From Pseudomonas sp. S04 (GTDB taxonomy: Bacteria > Pseudomonadota > Gammaproteobacteria > Pseudomonadales > Pseudomonadaceae): DNA of 64,000 nt. The notes beneath the pieces are model-generated. The model saw only the letters and a list, made by a program, of their open reading frames with translations, made no database searches and had not been told where the DNA came from. The position numbers were made by a program, and so were the translations under genes. Numbering within the stretch: position 1 is the first letter of the stretch; each line of letters opens with the position of its first letter. This document shows, piece after piece, positions 1 to 8,625 of the stretch. The stretch covers positions 3,292,001 to 3,356,000 of the forward strand of contig NZ_CP019427.1 of assembly GCF_009834545.1 (NCBI RefSeq). Direction: 5' to 3'.

Positions 1-644
1 GGCTCACTTTTGGACAGCGCAAAAGTAAGCAAAACGCTCTTTCCCCACCACTCGGTGCCTCGCTTAGGCTCGGCATGCCCGTACTCCGACATTGATTTGG
101 GGGGCCGCCGCAATGGGCCTTCCCTGGCCCAGTGCGGCTAAACCGGCGTCCTGCCGGTTTACCCCCCAAATCAATATCGGACTCCGGCCAGCGTGGTTAA
201 CGGGGCGCCCAGGATCAAAAACAAAGCGAGGCGGCCTAAAAGCCGACCTGATCGCTAGGGCATGCGCGGTGTAGCTTCTACTTCCTCAGACGCTGACGAA
301 GTCAGCAATCTTTTGATCTGGCTTTTGCTTTCGCTTTGGCTCTGGCTCTGGCTCTGGCTCTTGATCCTGGGCGCCCCGTTAACCACGCTGGCCGAACGCA
401 GGCTTGAAGCCGTGGGTAACCCGGCAGGACGCCGGGTTAGCCGCCCCGCGCCATGGATGGCGCGTGGCGGCGGCCCACGGATTCAAGCCGGAGTGAGGGA
501 ACACCGAGCCTAAGCGAGGTGCCGAGTGGTGGGGCAAGAGCCTTTTGCTTACTTTTGGGCTCCTCCAAAAGTGAGCCGCTGTAAAAGCGGAACCATAGGA
601 GGCCGTTACCGCAAAAATGGATATGTACTCGGTCTAATCCAACA
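1..644. repeat. Composite nested-palindrome repeat, copy A (left end cut by window)
   Basis: This is a hierarchical inverted repeat. The left arm (1-90) is an imperfect inverted copy of the right arm (about 491-577). Inside are two large hairpins: 91-105 pairs with 161-175 around two smaller GC hairpins, and 401-416 pairs with about 472-490. The 36-base block at 185-222 recurs inverted at 361-396. The centre (223-337) is unpaired and ends in a GGCTCT hexamer run. The same architecture in opposite orientation is present at 30141-30820. The short ORFs inside are by-products of the palindromes. No transposase is encoded. I do not recognise a named family. Confidence 0.85.
338..361. repeat. Hexanucleotide microsatellite, four GGCTCT units
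   Basis: Four tandem GGCTCT units lie in the unpaired centre of repeat copy A. The equivalent place in copy B (about 30426-30435, reverse strand) has fewer than two units, so the tract length differs between copies within one genome. Confidence 0.85.
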
Positions 645-691
645 CCCCAGAGGCCCGCCGGTAGTCCGCCATCGTTACCTGCCACCACAGC

Positions 692-2617
692 TCAGCGCAT
701 CGCCTTGTTAAGGATTTCCATCAAGTTCAGTTGGGTAAAAGGTTTGGCCAGACGCGGCAAGTGGGCAACGAAGCCGTCCAGGCGCTGGGCGAAGCCGGTG
801 GCGAGAATGATCGGCATGTCAGGGTGCAACTCGCGGATGGCTGCGGCCAGTTGTGCGCCATCCATCAGCGGCATGGCCATGTCGGTGATCACCAGGTCGA
901 TGTCGCTGCGTTTCTTGAACACCTGCAGGGCCTCGGTGCCCGACGTCACACAGATCACCCGATGCCCAAGGTCTTCGAGCAGCAACGAGGTGCTGGTCAA
1001 CACCAGGCTGTCGTCATCCACCAGCAGCACACACAGGCGGGTAAACCCATCTTGCGCCGCATCGGGTGCGCTGGACGCCTGGGCCACTGCGGTGACGGCC
1101 TGGGGTAACCACAACTGCGCGGTGGTACCCAGGCCCTGCTCGCTACCAAGAATCAGGCAACCGCCCAGTTGCTCCGCCAAGCCATGAACCATCGACAAGC
1201 CCAACCCGGTGCCCTTACCCACACCCTTGGTGGTGAAAAAAGGTTCGGTGGCCTGGGCCAGGGTCTCGCTATCCATGCCGTGCCCGTTATCGCTGACCGA
1301 CAGGCAGACATACCGCTGGCCCGTCAATTGGGCCGGGATCGAATGCCCCTTGAGCGAATCCACCGCGTTGATCAGGATGCGTCCCCCCAGTGGCATGGCA
1401 TCGCGCGCATTGGTCGCCAGGTTGAGGATCGCCAGCTCCAACTGGTTGACGTCCGCCTGCACGGGCGGCAAGTCGGGAGGTAAATCACAGTGGATGGTCA
1501 CCAGGTGCCCGAGGGAGCTGCGCAGCAAGCCGGTGATGTTCTCCAGCAAATGGGGCAAGGCCACCGACTCTGCCTTGAGCTCCTGGCGCCGGGCAAAGGC
1601 TAGCATGCGCTGGGTCAGCGAGACCCCGCGCTGGGCGCCCAAGGCGGCGTTGTCCAGCAGTTGCAGGAGTTTGGGGTCTTCCCCGGCGCGCTTGCGCAGC
1701 AGTTCCAGGTTGCCGAGGATGACCGTCAGCAGGTTATTGAAGTCATGGGCGATACCGCCACTGAGTTGACCGATGGCCTGCAGCTTCTGCGACTGGAACA
1801 GCGCTTCGCGGGCTATCTCCAATTCCCGCTGGGCCTGGGTCGCTTCGCTGATGTCGCGGGTGATCTTGGCAAACCCCAGGATCGACCCGGTTTCACTGCG
1901 GATCGGGTCGATGATCACGTGGGCGAGAAAGCGCGTGCCGTCCTTGCGCATGCGCCAGCCCTGCTTTTCAAACCGCCCTTCGCGGGTCGCCACTTCCAGC
2001 GCCCGTTCGGGCTCGCCCGCGGTGCGGTCTTCGGCGGTATAGAACACTGAAAAATGCTGGCCGATGATTTCCTGCGGCAGGTAGCCCTTGATCCGCTGGG
2101 CGCCCATATTCCAGTTGCTGACCCGGCCGGTGGGGTCGAGCATGTAAATGGCGTAGTCGGTGACGCTCTGCACCAGCAGGCGAAACTGCTGTTCGCTCTG
2201 CTTGAGGGTTTCCTCGGCCGCCTTGCGCTCAGTCAGGTCGCGGGTGATTTTGGCAAATCCCAGCAGCTTGCCCTGGGGGTCGCGAATCGGGTCGATCACC
2301 ACATGGGACCAGAAATGGCTGCCGTCCTTGCGAACCCGCCAGCCCTCGCCCTCGAAACGCCCTTCCTCGATGGCGGTGCGCAAGGCTCGTTGTGGCGTGC
2401 CGTCCTGGCGATCCTCTGGGGTGTAGAACCTGGAAAAGTGCGCACCGAGGATCTCGGCTTCGTCATAACCCTTGATCCGCGCCGCGCCGGCGTTCCAGCT
2501 GACGACGATACCCTCGGGGTCGATCATGTAGATGGCGTAGTCCACCACCGCGTCAATCAACAAGCGCAGTCGGCCTTGCTCCAGTGGATCGCTGCGGGTA
2601 CCCGGTTGTTCACTCAT
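692..2617 (-). CDS. PAS-PAS hybrid sensor histidine kinase with receiver domain
   Basis: This 641-residue hybrid kinase has no obvious membrane segment, so it is probably a cytoplasmic sensor. Domains in order are PAS1 (about 15-135), PAS2 (about 143-260), HisKA with phospho-accepting His291 in GGIAHDFNNLL, HATPase_c (N box 399-408, DNGHGM 443-448, GTGLGL 469-474) and a C-terminal receiver (DDD 534-536, phospho-acceptor Asp579, Lys625). All catalytic residues are present. The two PAS domains are near copies of each other, so an internal duplication is likely. Family knowledge: such proteins autophosphorylate and pass phosphate to their own receiver, then usually to a phosphotransfer protein or separate regulator. 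No cognate regulator lies next to it. The signal is unknown. Confidence 0.9.
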   Translation of the reverse strand: MSEQPGTRSDPLEQGRLRLLIDAVVDYAIYMIDPEGIVVSWNAGAARIKGYDEAEILGAHFSRFYTPEDRQDGTPQRALRTAIEEGRFEGEGWRVRKDGSHFWSHVVIDPIRDPQGKLLGFAKITRDLTERKAAEETLKQSEQQFRLLVQSVTDYAIYMLDPTGRVSNWNMGAQRIKGYLPQEIIGQHFSVFYTAEDRTAGEPERALEVATREGRFEKQGWRMRKDGTRFLAHVIIDPIRSETGSILGFAKITRDISEATQAQRELEIAREALFQSQKLQAIGQLSGGIAHDFNNLLTVILGNLELLRKRAGEDPKLLQLLDNAALGAQRGVSLTQRMLAFARRQELKAESVALPHLLENITGLLRSSLGHLVTIHCDLPPDLPPVQADVNQLELAILNLATNARDAMPLGGRILINAVDSLKGHSIPAQLTGQRYVCLSVSDNGHGMDSETLAQATEPFFTTKGVGKGTGLGLSMVHGLAEQLGGCLILGSEQGLGTTAQLWLPQAVTAVAQASSAPDAAQDGFTRLCVLLVDDDSLVLTSTSLLLEDLGHRVICVTSGTEALQVFKKRSDIDLVITDMAMPLMDGAQLAAAIRELHPDMPIILATGFAQRLDGFVAHLPRLAKPFTQLNLMEILNKAMR

Positions 2618-2836
2618 GGCGGCCTTCTCGTTTTTTTATCAGGCGCTGCCCGGATGTCGGCAGGTACTGCCGCACCCACTGTTGCACGCTGCATGGGTTG
2701 TTCTGGATCTGTTGATCATAGATGACATCGGCAGCGGATAAAGCAGATTGAACTCCTTAAATGCCGATCTCTCACAATGCTATGAAGGCGGCGGTACTCG
2801 CCATCCAGCGCATTGGGTCAGCAGGGAGTAGTCAGC

Positions 2837-3883
2837 ATGAACAGGTCGACAGCGCAGGACGGGAGGAGTTCGCTTGAGCAGATCCTCGAGGACTTTGGCC
2901 AGCGCGCCGCGCCGCTGGAACTTGATCGCCAGTTACCCGAGATCATGCGCCGCTGCCTGGCAGACGGCCAGGCCGACCTGCCGCTGCCCGGCCAGGGCCA
3001 GACCTTGCAACGCTGGCGCACCCTGGCACAGGTAGCGGGCAATGACCTGGCGCTGCTCAAGCTGTTCGAAGGCCACACCGATGCCAAGGCGATTCTTGCC
3101 GAACTGGATGCCCTGCACCTGGACAGCCCGGGCATCTGGGGCGTCTGGGCGGCCGAGCCGCCAACGGCCAGGGTGCGAATCGTCGGTCGCGAGCACGGGG
3201 CGGTGCAATTGAGCGGGACCAAGGCCTGGTGCTCCGGAGCCCTGCAGATCGACCATGCCTTGCTCACCGCCTGGGACGAAGACGACCGTGCGCAACTGGT
3301 GGCGCTGGCACTCAGCCAAGGCGCTCTGCGCATCGACAGTGACGACTGGCAGGCCCGCGGGATGGCCACGACCGCCAGCGTCAGTGTCCACCTCGACGGC
3401 GCCCGCGCCCACTGCGTGGGGGGCAGCGGTGCGTATGTGCAGCGTCCTGGATTCTGGCATGGCGGTGCCGGCATTGCCGCCTGCTGGTACGGCGCCGCGC
3501 GGACCCTGGCCGAGGTCCTGCACCACGCCTGCGCCGGACCGCGCAACGATCCCCACGCGCAAGCACACCTGGGAGCCGTCGACGCTGCGCTCGCCAGCGC
3601 GGCGTCCGGTTTGCGCGAGTGCGCCGCGTGGATCGATGCTCAGCCCCAGGCCGATGCGGAATTTACCGTGCGTCGGACCCGCGCCCTGGTGGAAGCGGCA
3701 GTAGCCCAGGTGCAATGGCACGTCGGACGAGCACTGGGCGCCACGCCCTTTTGCCGCGATCCGCGCTTCGCCCGGTTGAGCGCTGACCTGCCGGTGTTTA
3801 TCCGGCAGAGCCACGCCGAGCGCGACCTGGCTGAACTCGGCCGGCAACTGCACGGACGTGATCCGCGGGGCTGGTGCCTATGA
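2837..3883 (+). CDS. Acyl-CoA dehydrogenase-like protein, first gene of four-gene operon
   Basis: A 348-residue protein with the general plan of acyl-CoA dehydrogenases: an N-terminal helical part, a central beta domain around residues 100-190 (including GIWGVWAAEPP and LSGTKAWCSGA), and a C-terminal helical domain. I chose ATG 2837 because GGGAG lies 8 bases upstream; an in-frame TTG at 2813 is less likely. Its stop overlaps the next start (ATGA), so it is co-translated with a PIG-L deacetylase, a methyltransferase and a glycosyltransferase. That context suggests it oxidises an acyl group on a dedicated small molecule or glycolipid rather than serving general beta-oxidation. It is somewhat shorter than typical family members and sequence-divergent. 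The substrate is unknown. Confidence 0.75.
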   Translation: MNRSTAQDGRSSLEQILEDFGQRAAPLELDRQLPEIMRRCLADGQADLPLPGQGQTLQRWRTLAQVAGNDLALLKLFEGHTDAKAILAELDALHLDSPGIWGVWAAEPPTARVRIVGREHGAVQLSGTKAWCSGALQIDHALLTAWDEDDRAQLVALALSQGALRIDSDDWQARGMATTASVSVHLDGARAHCVGGSGAYVQRPGFWHGGAGIAACWYGAARTLAEVLHHACAGPRNDPHAQAHLGAVDAALASAASGLRECAAWIDAQPQADAEFTVRRTRALVEAAVAQVQWHVGRALGATPFCRDPRFARLSADLPVFIRQSHAERDLAELGRQLHGRDPRGWCL

Positions 3884-4647
3884 GCCAGGACCCAGACCCA
3901 CTGATTCAAGGCGCGGGTACCTCGCTGGCCCAGTGGCAGGCATCCCGCGCCTTGCAAGCCGTACCGTCATTGCCCCGCGAGCTGATCCTGCCCTTGGGCC
4001 GGCGCTTGGTGGTGGTCGCCCCGCACCCGGATGACGAGGTGCTGATGTGCGGCGGACTGTTGGCCAGCCTGGCCAGCGACGCCACCTGCATGCTGATGAT
4101 TTCCGTCACCGATGGGGAAGGCAGCCACCCGGGGTCCAGCCTCTGGCCCACCGAGCGCCTCGGCGCCGAGCGGCCTCGGGAAAGTGCCCGGGCCTTGGCG
4201 CACCTGGGTCTGGATGCGCAACGACTTGACTGGTTGCGCCTGGGGTTCGCCGACTCCGCGGTAGGCGAAAGCGAAACGCAGCTGGTGCAGCAACTCTGCG
4301 CGCTGATTCGCCCGGACGACCAGGTGCTCACCACCTGGCGCCATGACGGCCACTGTGATCACGAAGCCGTGGGCCGCGCCTGTGCCAGTGCCTGCCGTAC
4401 GCGCCAGGCCCATCTGCTGGAAGTGCCCGTCTGGGCCTGGCACTGGGCAGAACCGGAGGATCACCGCCTGCCGTGGTTGCGCGCCCGCAAACTGCTGGTC
4501 GCGCCGCGTTTCCTGGTGCGCAAGCGCCGGGCAATTGCTGCGCACCAGAGCCAACTGTTGGCCGACCCGAGTACCGGCCAGCCAGCCATTCTCCCCCCGG
4601 CAGTGCTGGAACGCCTGCTGCAACCCTTTGAACTGGTGTTTCTATGA
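3880..4647 (+). CDS. PIG-L family zinc deacetylase
   Basis: A 255-residue LmbE/PIG-L type protein. The family's zinc motif is visible as HPDDE (about residues 49-53), with a second metal and active-site motif HCDH near residue 160. Members remove N-acetyl groups from GlcNAc-linked substrates such as GlcNAc-phosphatidylinositol, mycothiol and bacillithiol precursors. ATG 3880 overlaps the preceding stop (ATGA), and the downstream gene overlaps in the same way. In this operon it could expose an amine that is then acylated, methylated or glycosylated by its neighbours; that order is inference. Confidence 0.88.
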   Translation: MSQDPDPLIQGAGTSLAQWQASRALQAVPSLPRELILPLGRRLVVVAPHPDDEVLMCGGLLASLASDATCMLMISVTDGEGSHPGSSLWPTERLGAERPRESARALAHLGLDAQRLDWLRLGFADSAVGESETQLVQQLCALIRPDDQVLTTWRHDGHCDHEAVGRACASACRTRQAHLLEVPVWAWHWAEPEDHRLPWLRARKLLVAPRFLVRKRRAIAAHQSQLLADPSTGQPAILPPAVLERLLQPFELVFL

Positions 4648-5243
4648 GCCTGTCGGCGATCTACTTCGAACAGCTGTTCAGTGCCAATCCGGACCCATGG
4701 GCGTTCCGCAGCCGCTGGTACGAAAAACGCAAACGGGCACTGACCCTTGCCTTGTTACCTCGCCAACGCTATGGGCGGGTCTTCGAGCCGGCCTGTGCCA
4801 ATGGCGAGTTGAGCCTGGGCCTGGCCGAACGCGGCGACCGTCTGTTGTGCATGGACCTCAGCCACACCGCCGTGGCCCTGGCCGCCGAACGCCTGGCCGG
4901 GTATCCCGAGGTGCAGGTGGTGCAAGGTCGGTTGCCTGAAGAGTGGCCCGAAGGCCAGTTCGACCTGATTGTGCTCAGTGAACTGGGCTATTACCTGGAC
5001 AGTAACGACTGGCGTCAGGTGATCGACCAGGCCCGCGCGAGCCTCAGTCCCCAGGGGGCGGTCCTGGCCTGCCACTGGCTGCAACCCATTGCCGGCTGCC
5101 CGCAAACCGGGGCGCAGGTCCACGCCATGCTCGATGCCCATCTGCATTTACCGCGTGCCGTGCGCCACGAGGAACCCGATTTCATCCTCGAGCTCTGGTG
5201 CCGAGGCCCCTACCGTCCTGACCTCGAAGAACCCACCCAATGA
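4644..5243 (+). CDS. SAM-dependent methyltransferase, NodS-like
   Basis: A 199-residue class I methyltransferase. Motif I is seen as FEPACANGELS (about 48-58), followed by the acidic end of beta-2 in LLCMDLS and the motif IV-like region FDLIVLSELGYYL. The start of the protein (YFEQLFSANPDPWAFRSRWYE) resembles the NodS nodulation methyltransferase family, which N-methylates the de-N-acetylated glucosamine of Nod factors. Here too a deacetylase gene lies immediately upstream, so N-methylation of a freed amine is a reasonable idea but is inference. It overlaps both neighbours by ATGA. Confidence 0.83.
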   Translation: MSLSAIYFEQLFSANPDPWAFRSRWYEKRKRALTLALLPRQRYGRVFEPACANGELSLGLAERGDRLLCMDLSHTAVALAAERLAGYPEVQVVQGRLPEEWPEGQFDLIVLSELGYYLDSNDWRQVIDQARASLSPQGAVLACHWLQPIAGCPQTGAQVHAMLDAHLHLPRAVRHEEPDFILELWCRGPYRPDLEEPTQ

Positions 5244-5899
5244 TCGGCGTCGTCGTCCCGGCTCACAATGAACAGGCCCTGCTCAAACGCTGCCTTGACG
5301 CCCTCGCTTGCGCCGCGCACGACGTCGAACGCGCTGGAGAAGCAGTGGCGATCCTGGTGGTATTGGATGCCTGCACCGACCGCTCGTTAGCCATCGCCCA
5401 GGCCAGTGGCGTGCAGACCCTGGTGATCAACGACGGTAACGTCGGGTGTGCCCGCCGGGCCGGCGCCGCCTACATGCTCGACCAGGGCGCGCGCTGGCTG
5501 GCCTGTACCGATGCCGACAGCCGGGTGCCCCGCAACTGGCTGCGCCAGCAGTTGGCATTCAAGGCCGATGCAGTGTGTGGCACGGTCAGCATCGATGACT
5601 GGCACCCCGACCATTGCCCGGCGGTACGCCAGCGCTACCAGGCGCTGTATCAATCCCGGGAAGGCCACCGACATGTGCACGGCGCCAATCTGGGGGTGTG
5701 TGCGCAAGCCTATCAGCGCGTCGGCGGATTCCGCCCGCTGCCGGCGCATGAGGACGTCTGCCTGGTGGAGGATTTGCAACGCAGCGGTGCCAGCATCGTC
5801 TGGACTGCCCTCAACCGCGTGCGCACCAGCAGCCGCCTGGACTCCCGTGCGCAAGGCGGCTTCGGTGATTATCTGAAGTCGCTGGCGGGCGACGGCTGA
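5240..5899 (+). CDS. Family 2 glycosyltransferase
   Basis: A 219-residue GT-A fold glycosyltransferase starting MIGVVVPAHNEQ. It has the nucleotide-sugar binding acidic motif ACTDADS (about 90-96) and a later HEDVCLVEDL stretch in the place of the usual catalytic ED motif. There are no membrane helices. It is the last gene of the ATGA-linked operon that begins at 2837 and converges on the propeller gene at 5903 with only three bases between the stops. It probably adds a sugar to the product made by the three upstream enzymes; donor and acceptor cannot be told from sequence. Confidence 0.85.
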   Translation: MIGVVVPAHNEQALLKRCLDALACAAHDVERAGEAVAILVVLDACTDRSLAIAQASGVQTLVINDGNVGCARRAGAAYMLDQGARWLACTDADSRVPRNWLRQQLAFKADAVCGTVSIDDWHPDHCPAVRQRYQALYQSREGHRHVHGANLGVCAQAYQRVGGFRPLPAHEDVCLVEDLQRSGASIVWTALNRVRTSSRLDSRAQGGFGDYLKSLAGDG

Positions 5900-5902
5900 G
5901 CT

Positions 5903-6529
5903 TCAGCGCCGCCGCACCACCCGCACGCGGCCGCTGTTGCCACCGCCGCAGAAGAACTGCTCGGCGCCATCAGACTCCAGGCCCGAGACTCCGACCCCGG
6001 CGGGCATGTTGAGGGTCTCCAGCACTTCGCCGCTCTGCGGGTCGATCCGCCGCAGTTCACTCTCCTCGCCCTCCCAGGTGCCGTGCCAGAACTCACCGTC
6101 GACCCAGGTCACGCCCGTGACAAAGCGGTTCGATTGCAGGGTCCGCAGGATTTCCCCCGAAGCGGGGTCGATCTGATGGATCTGCCGGTCCTGGTACTCA
6201 CCGACCCACAGCGACCCTTCGGCCCAGGTCAGCCCCGAGTCACTGCCACCGGGTGCCGGGATGCTGCCCAGTACGCGTCCGCTGGCAGGGTCGATTTTGT
6301 GGATCTGGTTCCCGGCAATCTGGTACAGGTGCTGGCCGTCGAAAGCGGTGCCGGCATCGGCGGCCATCGCGAACGTATCCAGCGCCTCGCCACTGTCCGG
6401 GTCGAAGGCGATCAGGCCCAGGTTGTTGGCGAACCACACGCGCTCACCGTCCCAGGTGACGCCGTGCACGCTGTCGACCCCGGGAAAAGGCCCGTACTCA
6501 CGCACTATGCTTGCGGCTGACTGTTTCAT
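5903..6529 (-). CDS. Beta-propeller protein (YncE/Vgb-like repeats)
   Basis: A 208-residue protein made of about five repeats of roughly 40 residues, each carrying a pattern such as 'IDPASGEVL' followed by 'GLTWAEGSLWVGEY'. This is typical of propeller proteins of the YncE, Vgb and SMP-30 superfamily. I placed the start at ATG 6529 because AGGA lies just upstream; the longer reading frame to 6760 runs back into the upstream gene. No signal peptide is seen, so it is probably cytoplasmic. It follows a regulator gene on the same strand with a 34-base gap. The function is unknown. Confidence 0.75.
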   Translation of the reverse strand: MKQSAASIVREYGPFPGVDSVHGVTWDGERVWFANNLGLIAFDPDSGEALDTFAMAADAGTAFDGQHLYQIAGNQIHKIDPASGRVLGSIPAPGGSDSGLTWAEGSLWVGEYQDRQIHQIDPASGEILRTLQSNRFVTGVTWVDGEFWHGTWEGEESELRRIDPQSGEVLETLNMPAGVGVSGLESDGAEQFFCGGGNSGRVRVVRRR

Positions 6530-6563
6530 CGCGACATCCTCGTAGTGGTTGGGAGCCTTGAGC

Positions 6564-7784
6564 CTAATCACCGGACCAAGGCAGCGGGAGTAACAATGTG
6601 GTCGCGAATCGCGGAATCGGTGGGCGGGTCCAGCGCGCCGCCCGACCACGGCCGAACATTTGCGCCTTACCCTCAGCCGCCAGCGCCTCGAGGGCCCGCT
6701 GCACGCTGCGCTGGCTAACGCCCAACGCCAGGGCCAGGGCCGAGCTCGACCAACACTCACCGTCCATCAACAGTGCCAGCACCTCGCTGTGGGGCGCTTC
6801 GATGGGCCATGCCAGGACCGCCAGCGCGCCCGATGCAGGCAGCACCAGGGCATAACCGCCCGGGGTTGCGGTGACCTGGGCCAGTGGGCGCAACATCGCG
6901 CGCAAGCGACCGATTTCCACCCGCAGACGGACCCGCTGGGAGTCATCGCTGAGTTTCAGGCGGAACACCCGAGCGATCAGCGTAGCCCTGGGCACCGCCT
7001 GCGGCCAGGCTTCGCCGAGCACGGTCAGCAGCGCCATCAACACCGGACGGCCCGCCAGGGAAATCCGCGCATCACGCTGCTGGACCTGATAACGACGCGC
7101 GTCGAGCACCAGTGCCCCGGACCCTAGCAGCGCCTGGACGGCCTCCAGGTCCAACAGTCGTTCTGCGCCCTGGCAGGTCAATCGCGCCGCCGGGGCCTGG
7201 AGTACCTGCCAGGCGCTTGCCACTTCGGCACCAAGCGCCGGGATTGCGGCCAACCGTGCGGCCTGTTCGGCGGCGGCCAAGGCCAGGCGCGCCGCCGGGG
7301 CATCCAGACGGCGGATCGCCAAACCCGCGACAATCAGCCCATGGATCGCCCGCAACCCCGGTGGCAGCGTGCCCGGCTGCAGTGCCGCGAGTTGGCCCTC
7401 GGCCACGTCGAGTTGGCCAATCAGCAGCAGCCGGCGAATCTGCAAGTAGCGGGCATGGGCGGCATTGATCCGGTCACCGTGCAGTTGCAGGCACTCGCGC
7501 GCCGCCTCCAGGGCCGGTTGCGGCCAGCCGAGGTCCCGCGCGGCAAAGGCAATTTCCGCCTCAGCCACCACGCAGCGCGCCCGCGCCACCCGTTCGTTCG
7601 GGTCAAAGTCATGGCTGGCCCGGCGCAGCAAGGCCTTGGCCCGCGCAAAGTCGCCCAACTGCGCCATGGCAATCCCGCGTAGGGCCAGCGCCGGCGGATC
7701 GTCGCGCAAGGCGACGTGCCTGAGTGCCCCCAGCGGGTCGCCCACCGCCAGTGCCCGGGCAGCTGCCGTGATCAGCGAATCCAT
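6564..7784 (-). CDS. Predicted transcriptional regulator with helical repeats and winged-helix segments
   Basis: A 406-residue protein. The N-terminal half is alanine- and leucine-rich and organised like TPR or helical repeats (about 1-200). It is followed by an arginine-rich region resembling an OmpR/winged-helix domain (about 230-310, RATLIARVFRLKLSDDSQRVRLRVEI...GGYALVLP). A second HTH-like segment lies near the C terminus (ALALALGVSQRSVQRALEALAAEGKAQMFG), reminiscent of a DeoR/MarR wing. ATG 7784 is preferred because GGGAG lies 8 bases upstream. It probably regulates the adjacent propeller gene and itself. The ligand is unknown. Confidence 0.7.
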   Translation of the reverse strand: MDSLITAAARALAVGDPLGALRHVALRDDPPALALRGIAMAQLGDFARAKALLRRASHDFDPNERVARARCVVAEAEIAFAARDLGWPQPALEAARECLQLHGDRINAAHARYLQIRRLLLIGQLDVAEGQLAALQPGTLPPGLRAIHGLIVAGLAIRRLDAPAARLALAAAEQAARLAAIPALGAEVASAWQVLQAPAARLTCQGAERLLDLEAVQALLGSGALVLDARRYQVQQRDARISLAGRPVLMALLTVLGEAWPQAVPRATLIARVFRLKLSDDSQRVRLRVEIGRLRAMLRPLAQVTATPGGYALVLPASGALAVLAWPIEAPHSEVLALLMDGECWSSSALALALGVSQRSVQRALEALAAEGKAQMFGRGRAARWTRPPIPRFATTLLLPLPWSGD

Positions 7785-7961
7785 GTCAACCGCTCCCACG
7801 CTTGCTCTCTTGCCGTGCAGTCTATCTCAGCGGCCACCAGCCCTGCGGTAGGCCGTGCCGGTGGCAAGTTTTGCCCACTGACTTACACTGATAGACCCAT
7901 AACGCGGATCATGGCGCTCACCGTTGCCCGGGCAGTACCTGATGATCTGAGTGAAGCCAGC

Positions 7962-8612
7962 ATGAAAACGCTCACGACCCTGTGCACCACCCTCCTCGCC
8001 ACCGGCGCCTGCGCGGTGAGCAGCGAACGTACCTGGGCAGACTCCCTGTACAAAACCAGTTTCGAGTGTGCCCAGGCCAGCCTGGTGGTGGAAAAGCTGA
8101 TCTGCCGCGATCCGCAACTGGCCCGCATGGACCTCGAACTGTACCGGCTGTATCGCTTGGCCCTCACCGATGAGCGCTCGGTGCCGCGCCCGGACAAGGT
8201 CATGACCGACCAACGCTACTGGACCCTGGATCGCAATCAGTGCGCCTCCACCGCCGAGCCCAAGGCCTGTATCCGCCAAGCCTATGCCGAGCGGGCCCAC
8301 CAGTTGCGCCAGGGCTCCGCCATCGTCAGGACCAAAGACCCCAGCCGGCTGACCGATGGCCCGCTGGCGTTTCATTGCAACGGGCTTGACGCGCTGGTGG
8401 CCGCCACCTACTTCAAGGCCGGCCCGGACGTGCTCTACCTGCGCTGGGCCACGACCTCGATCACCCTCTCCCAGGTGCCGAGTGACTCGGGGGAGCGCTA
8501 CAGTGGCCAGGACGCGCGCGGTTCCTACAGTTTTTCCCAGAACGGCAACCAGGCGCTGCTGCAACGCCCGGCCAGCGCCCCCTTGAGTTGCACCCTCGAA
8601 CCCACTGGATAA
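7962..8612 (+). CDS. Predicted secreted lysozyme inhibitor, LprI-like plus MliC-like domains
   Basis: A 216-residue protein with an N-terminal signal peptide (about 1-24). A four-cysteine LprI-like region follows (SFECAQ...LICRDPQLARMDLELYRLY...RNQCAS...KACIRQAYAERAHQL). A C-terminal MliC/PliC-like domain comes next, with FHCNG, the conserved pattern ATTSITLSQVPSDSGERYS, then GQDARGSYSFSQNGNQALL, and a closing CTLE. Both families are linked to resistance to c-type lysozyme in the periplasm or outer membrane. Carrying both in one polypeptide is a two-domain arrangement. The start ATG 7962 is followed by MKTL and a hydrophobic core. It is probably co-transcribed with the small gene 13 bases downstream. 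Confidence 0.82.
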   Translation: MKTLTTLCTTLLATGACAVSSERTWADSLYKTSFECAQASLVVEKLICRDPQLARMDLELYRLYRLALTDERSVPRPDKVMTDQRYWTLDRNQCASTAEPKACIRQAYAERAHQLRQGSAIVRTKDPSRLTDGPLAFHCNGLDALVAATYFKAGPDVLYLRWATTSITLSQVPSDSGERYSGQDARGSYSFSQNGNQALLQRPASAPLSCTLEPTG

Positions 8613-8625
8613 GCGGGAGGACGTC

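Noticed and set aside
92-711. Several short ORFs (60-160 codons) inside repeat copy A and matching ones in copy B
   Set aside because: They lie in palindromes, read through hairpins on both strands, lack ribosome binding sites and exist only because the repeat is GC-rich and symmetric.
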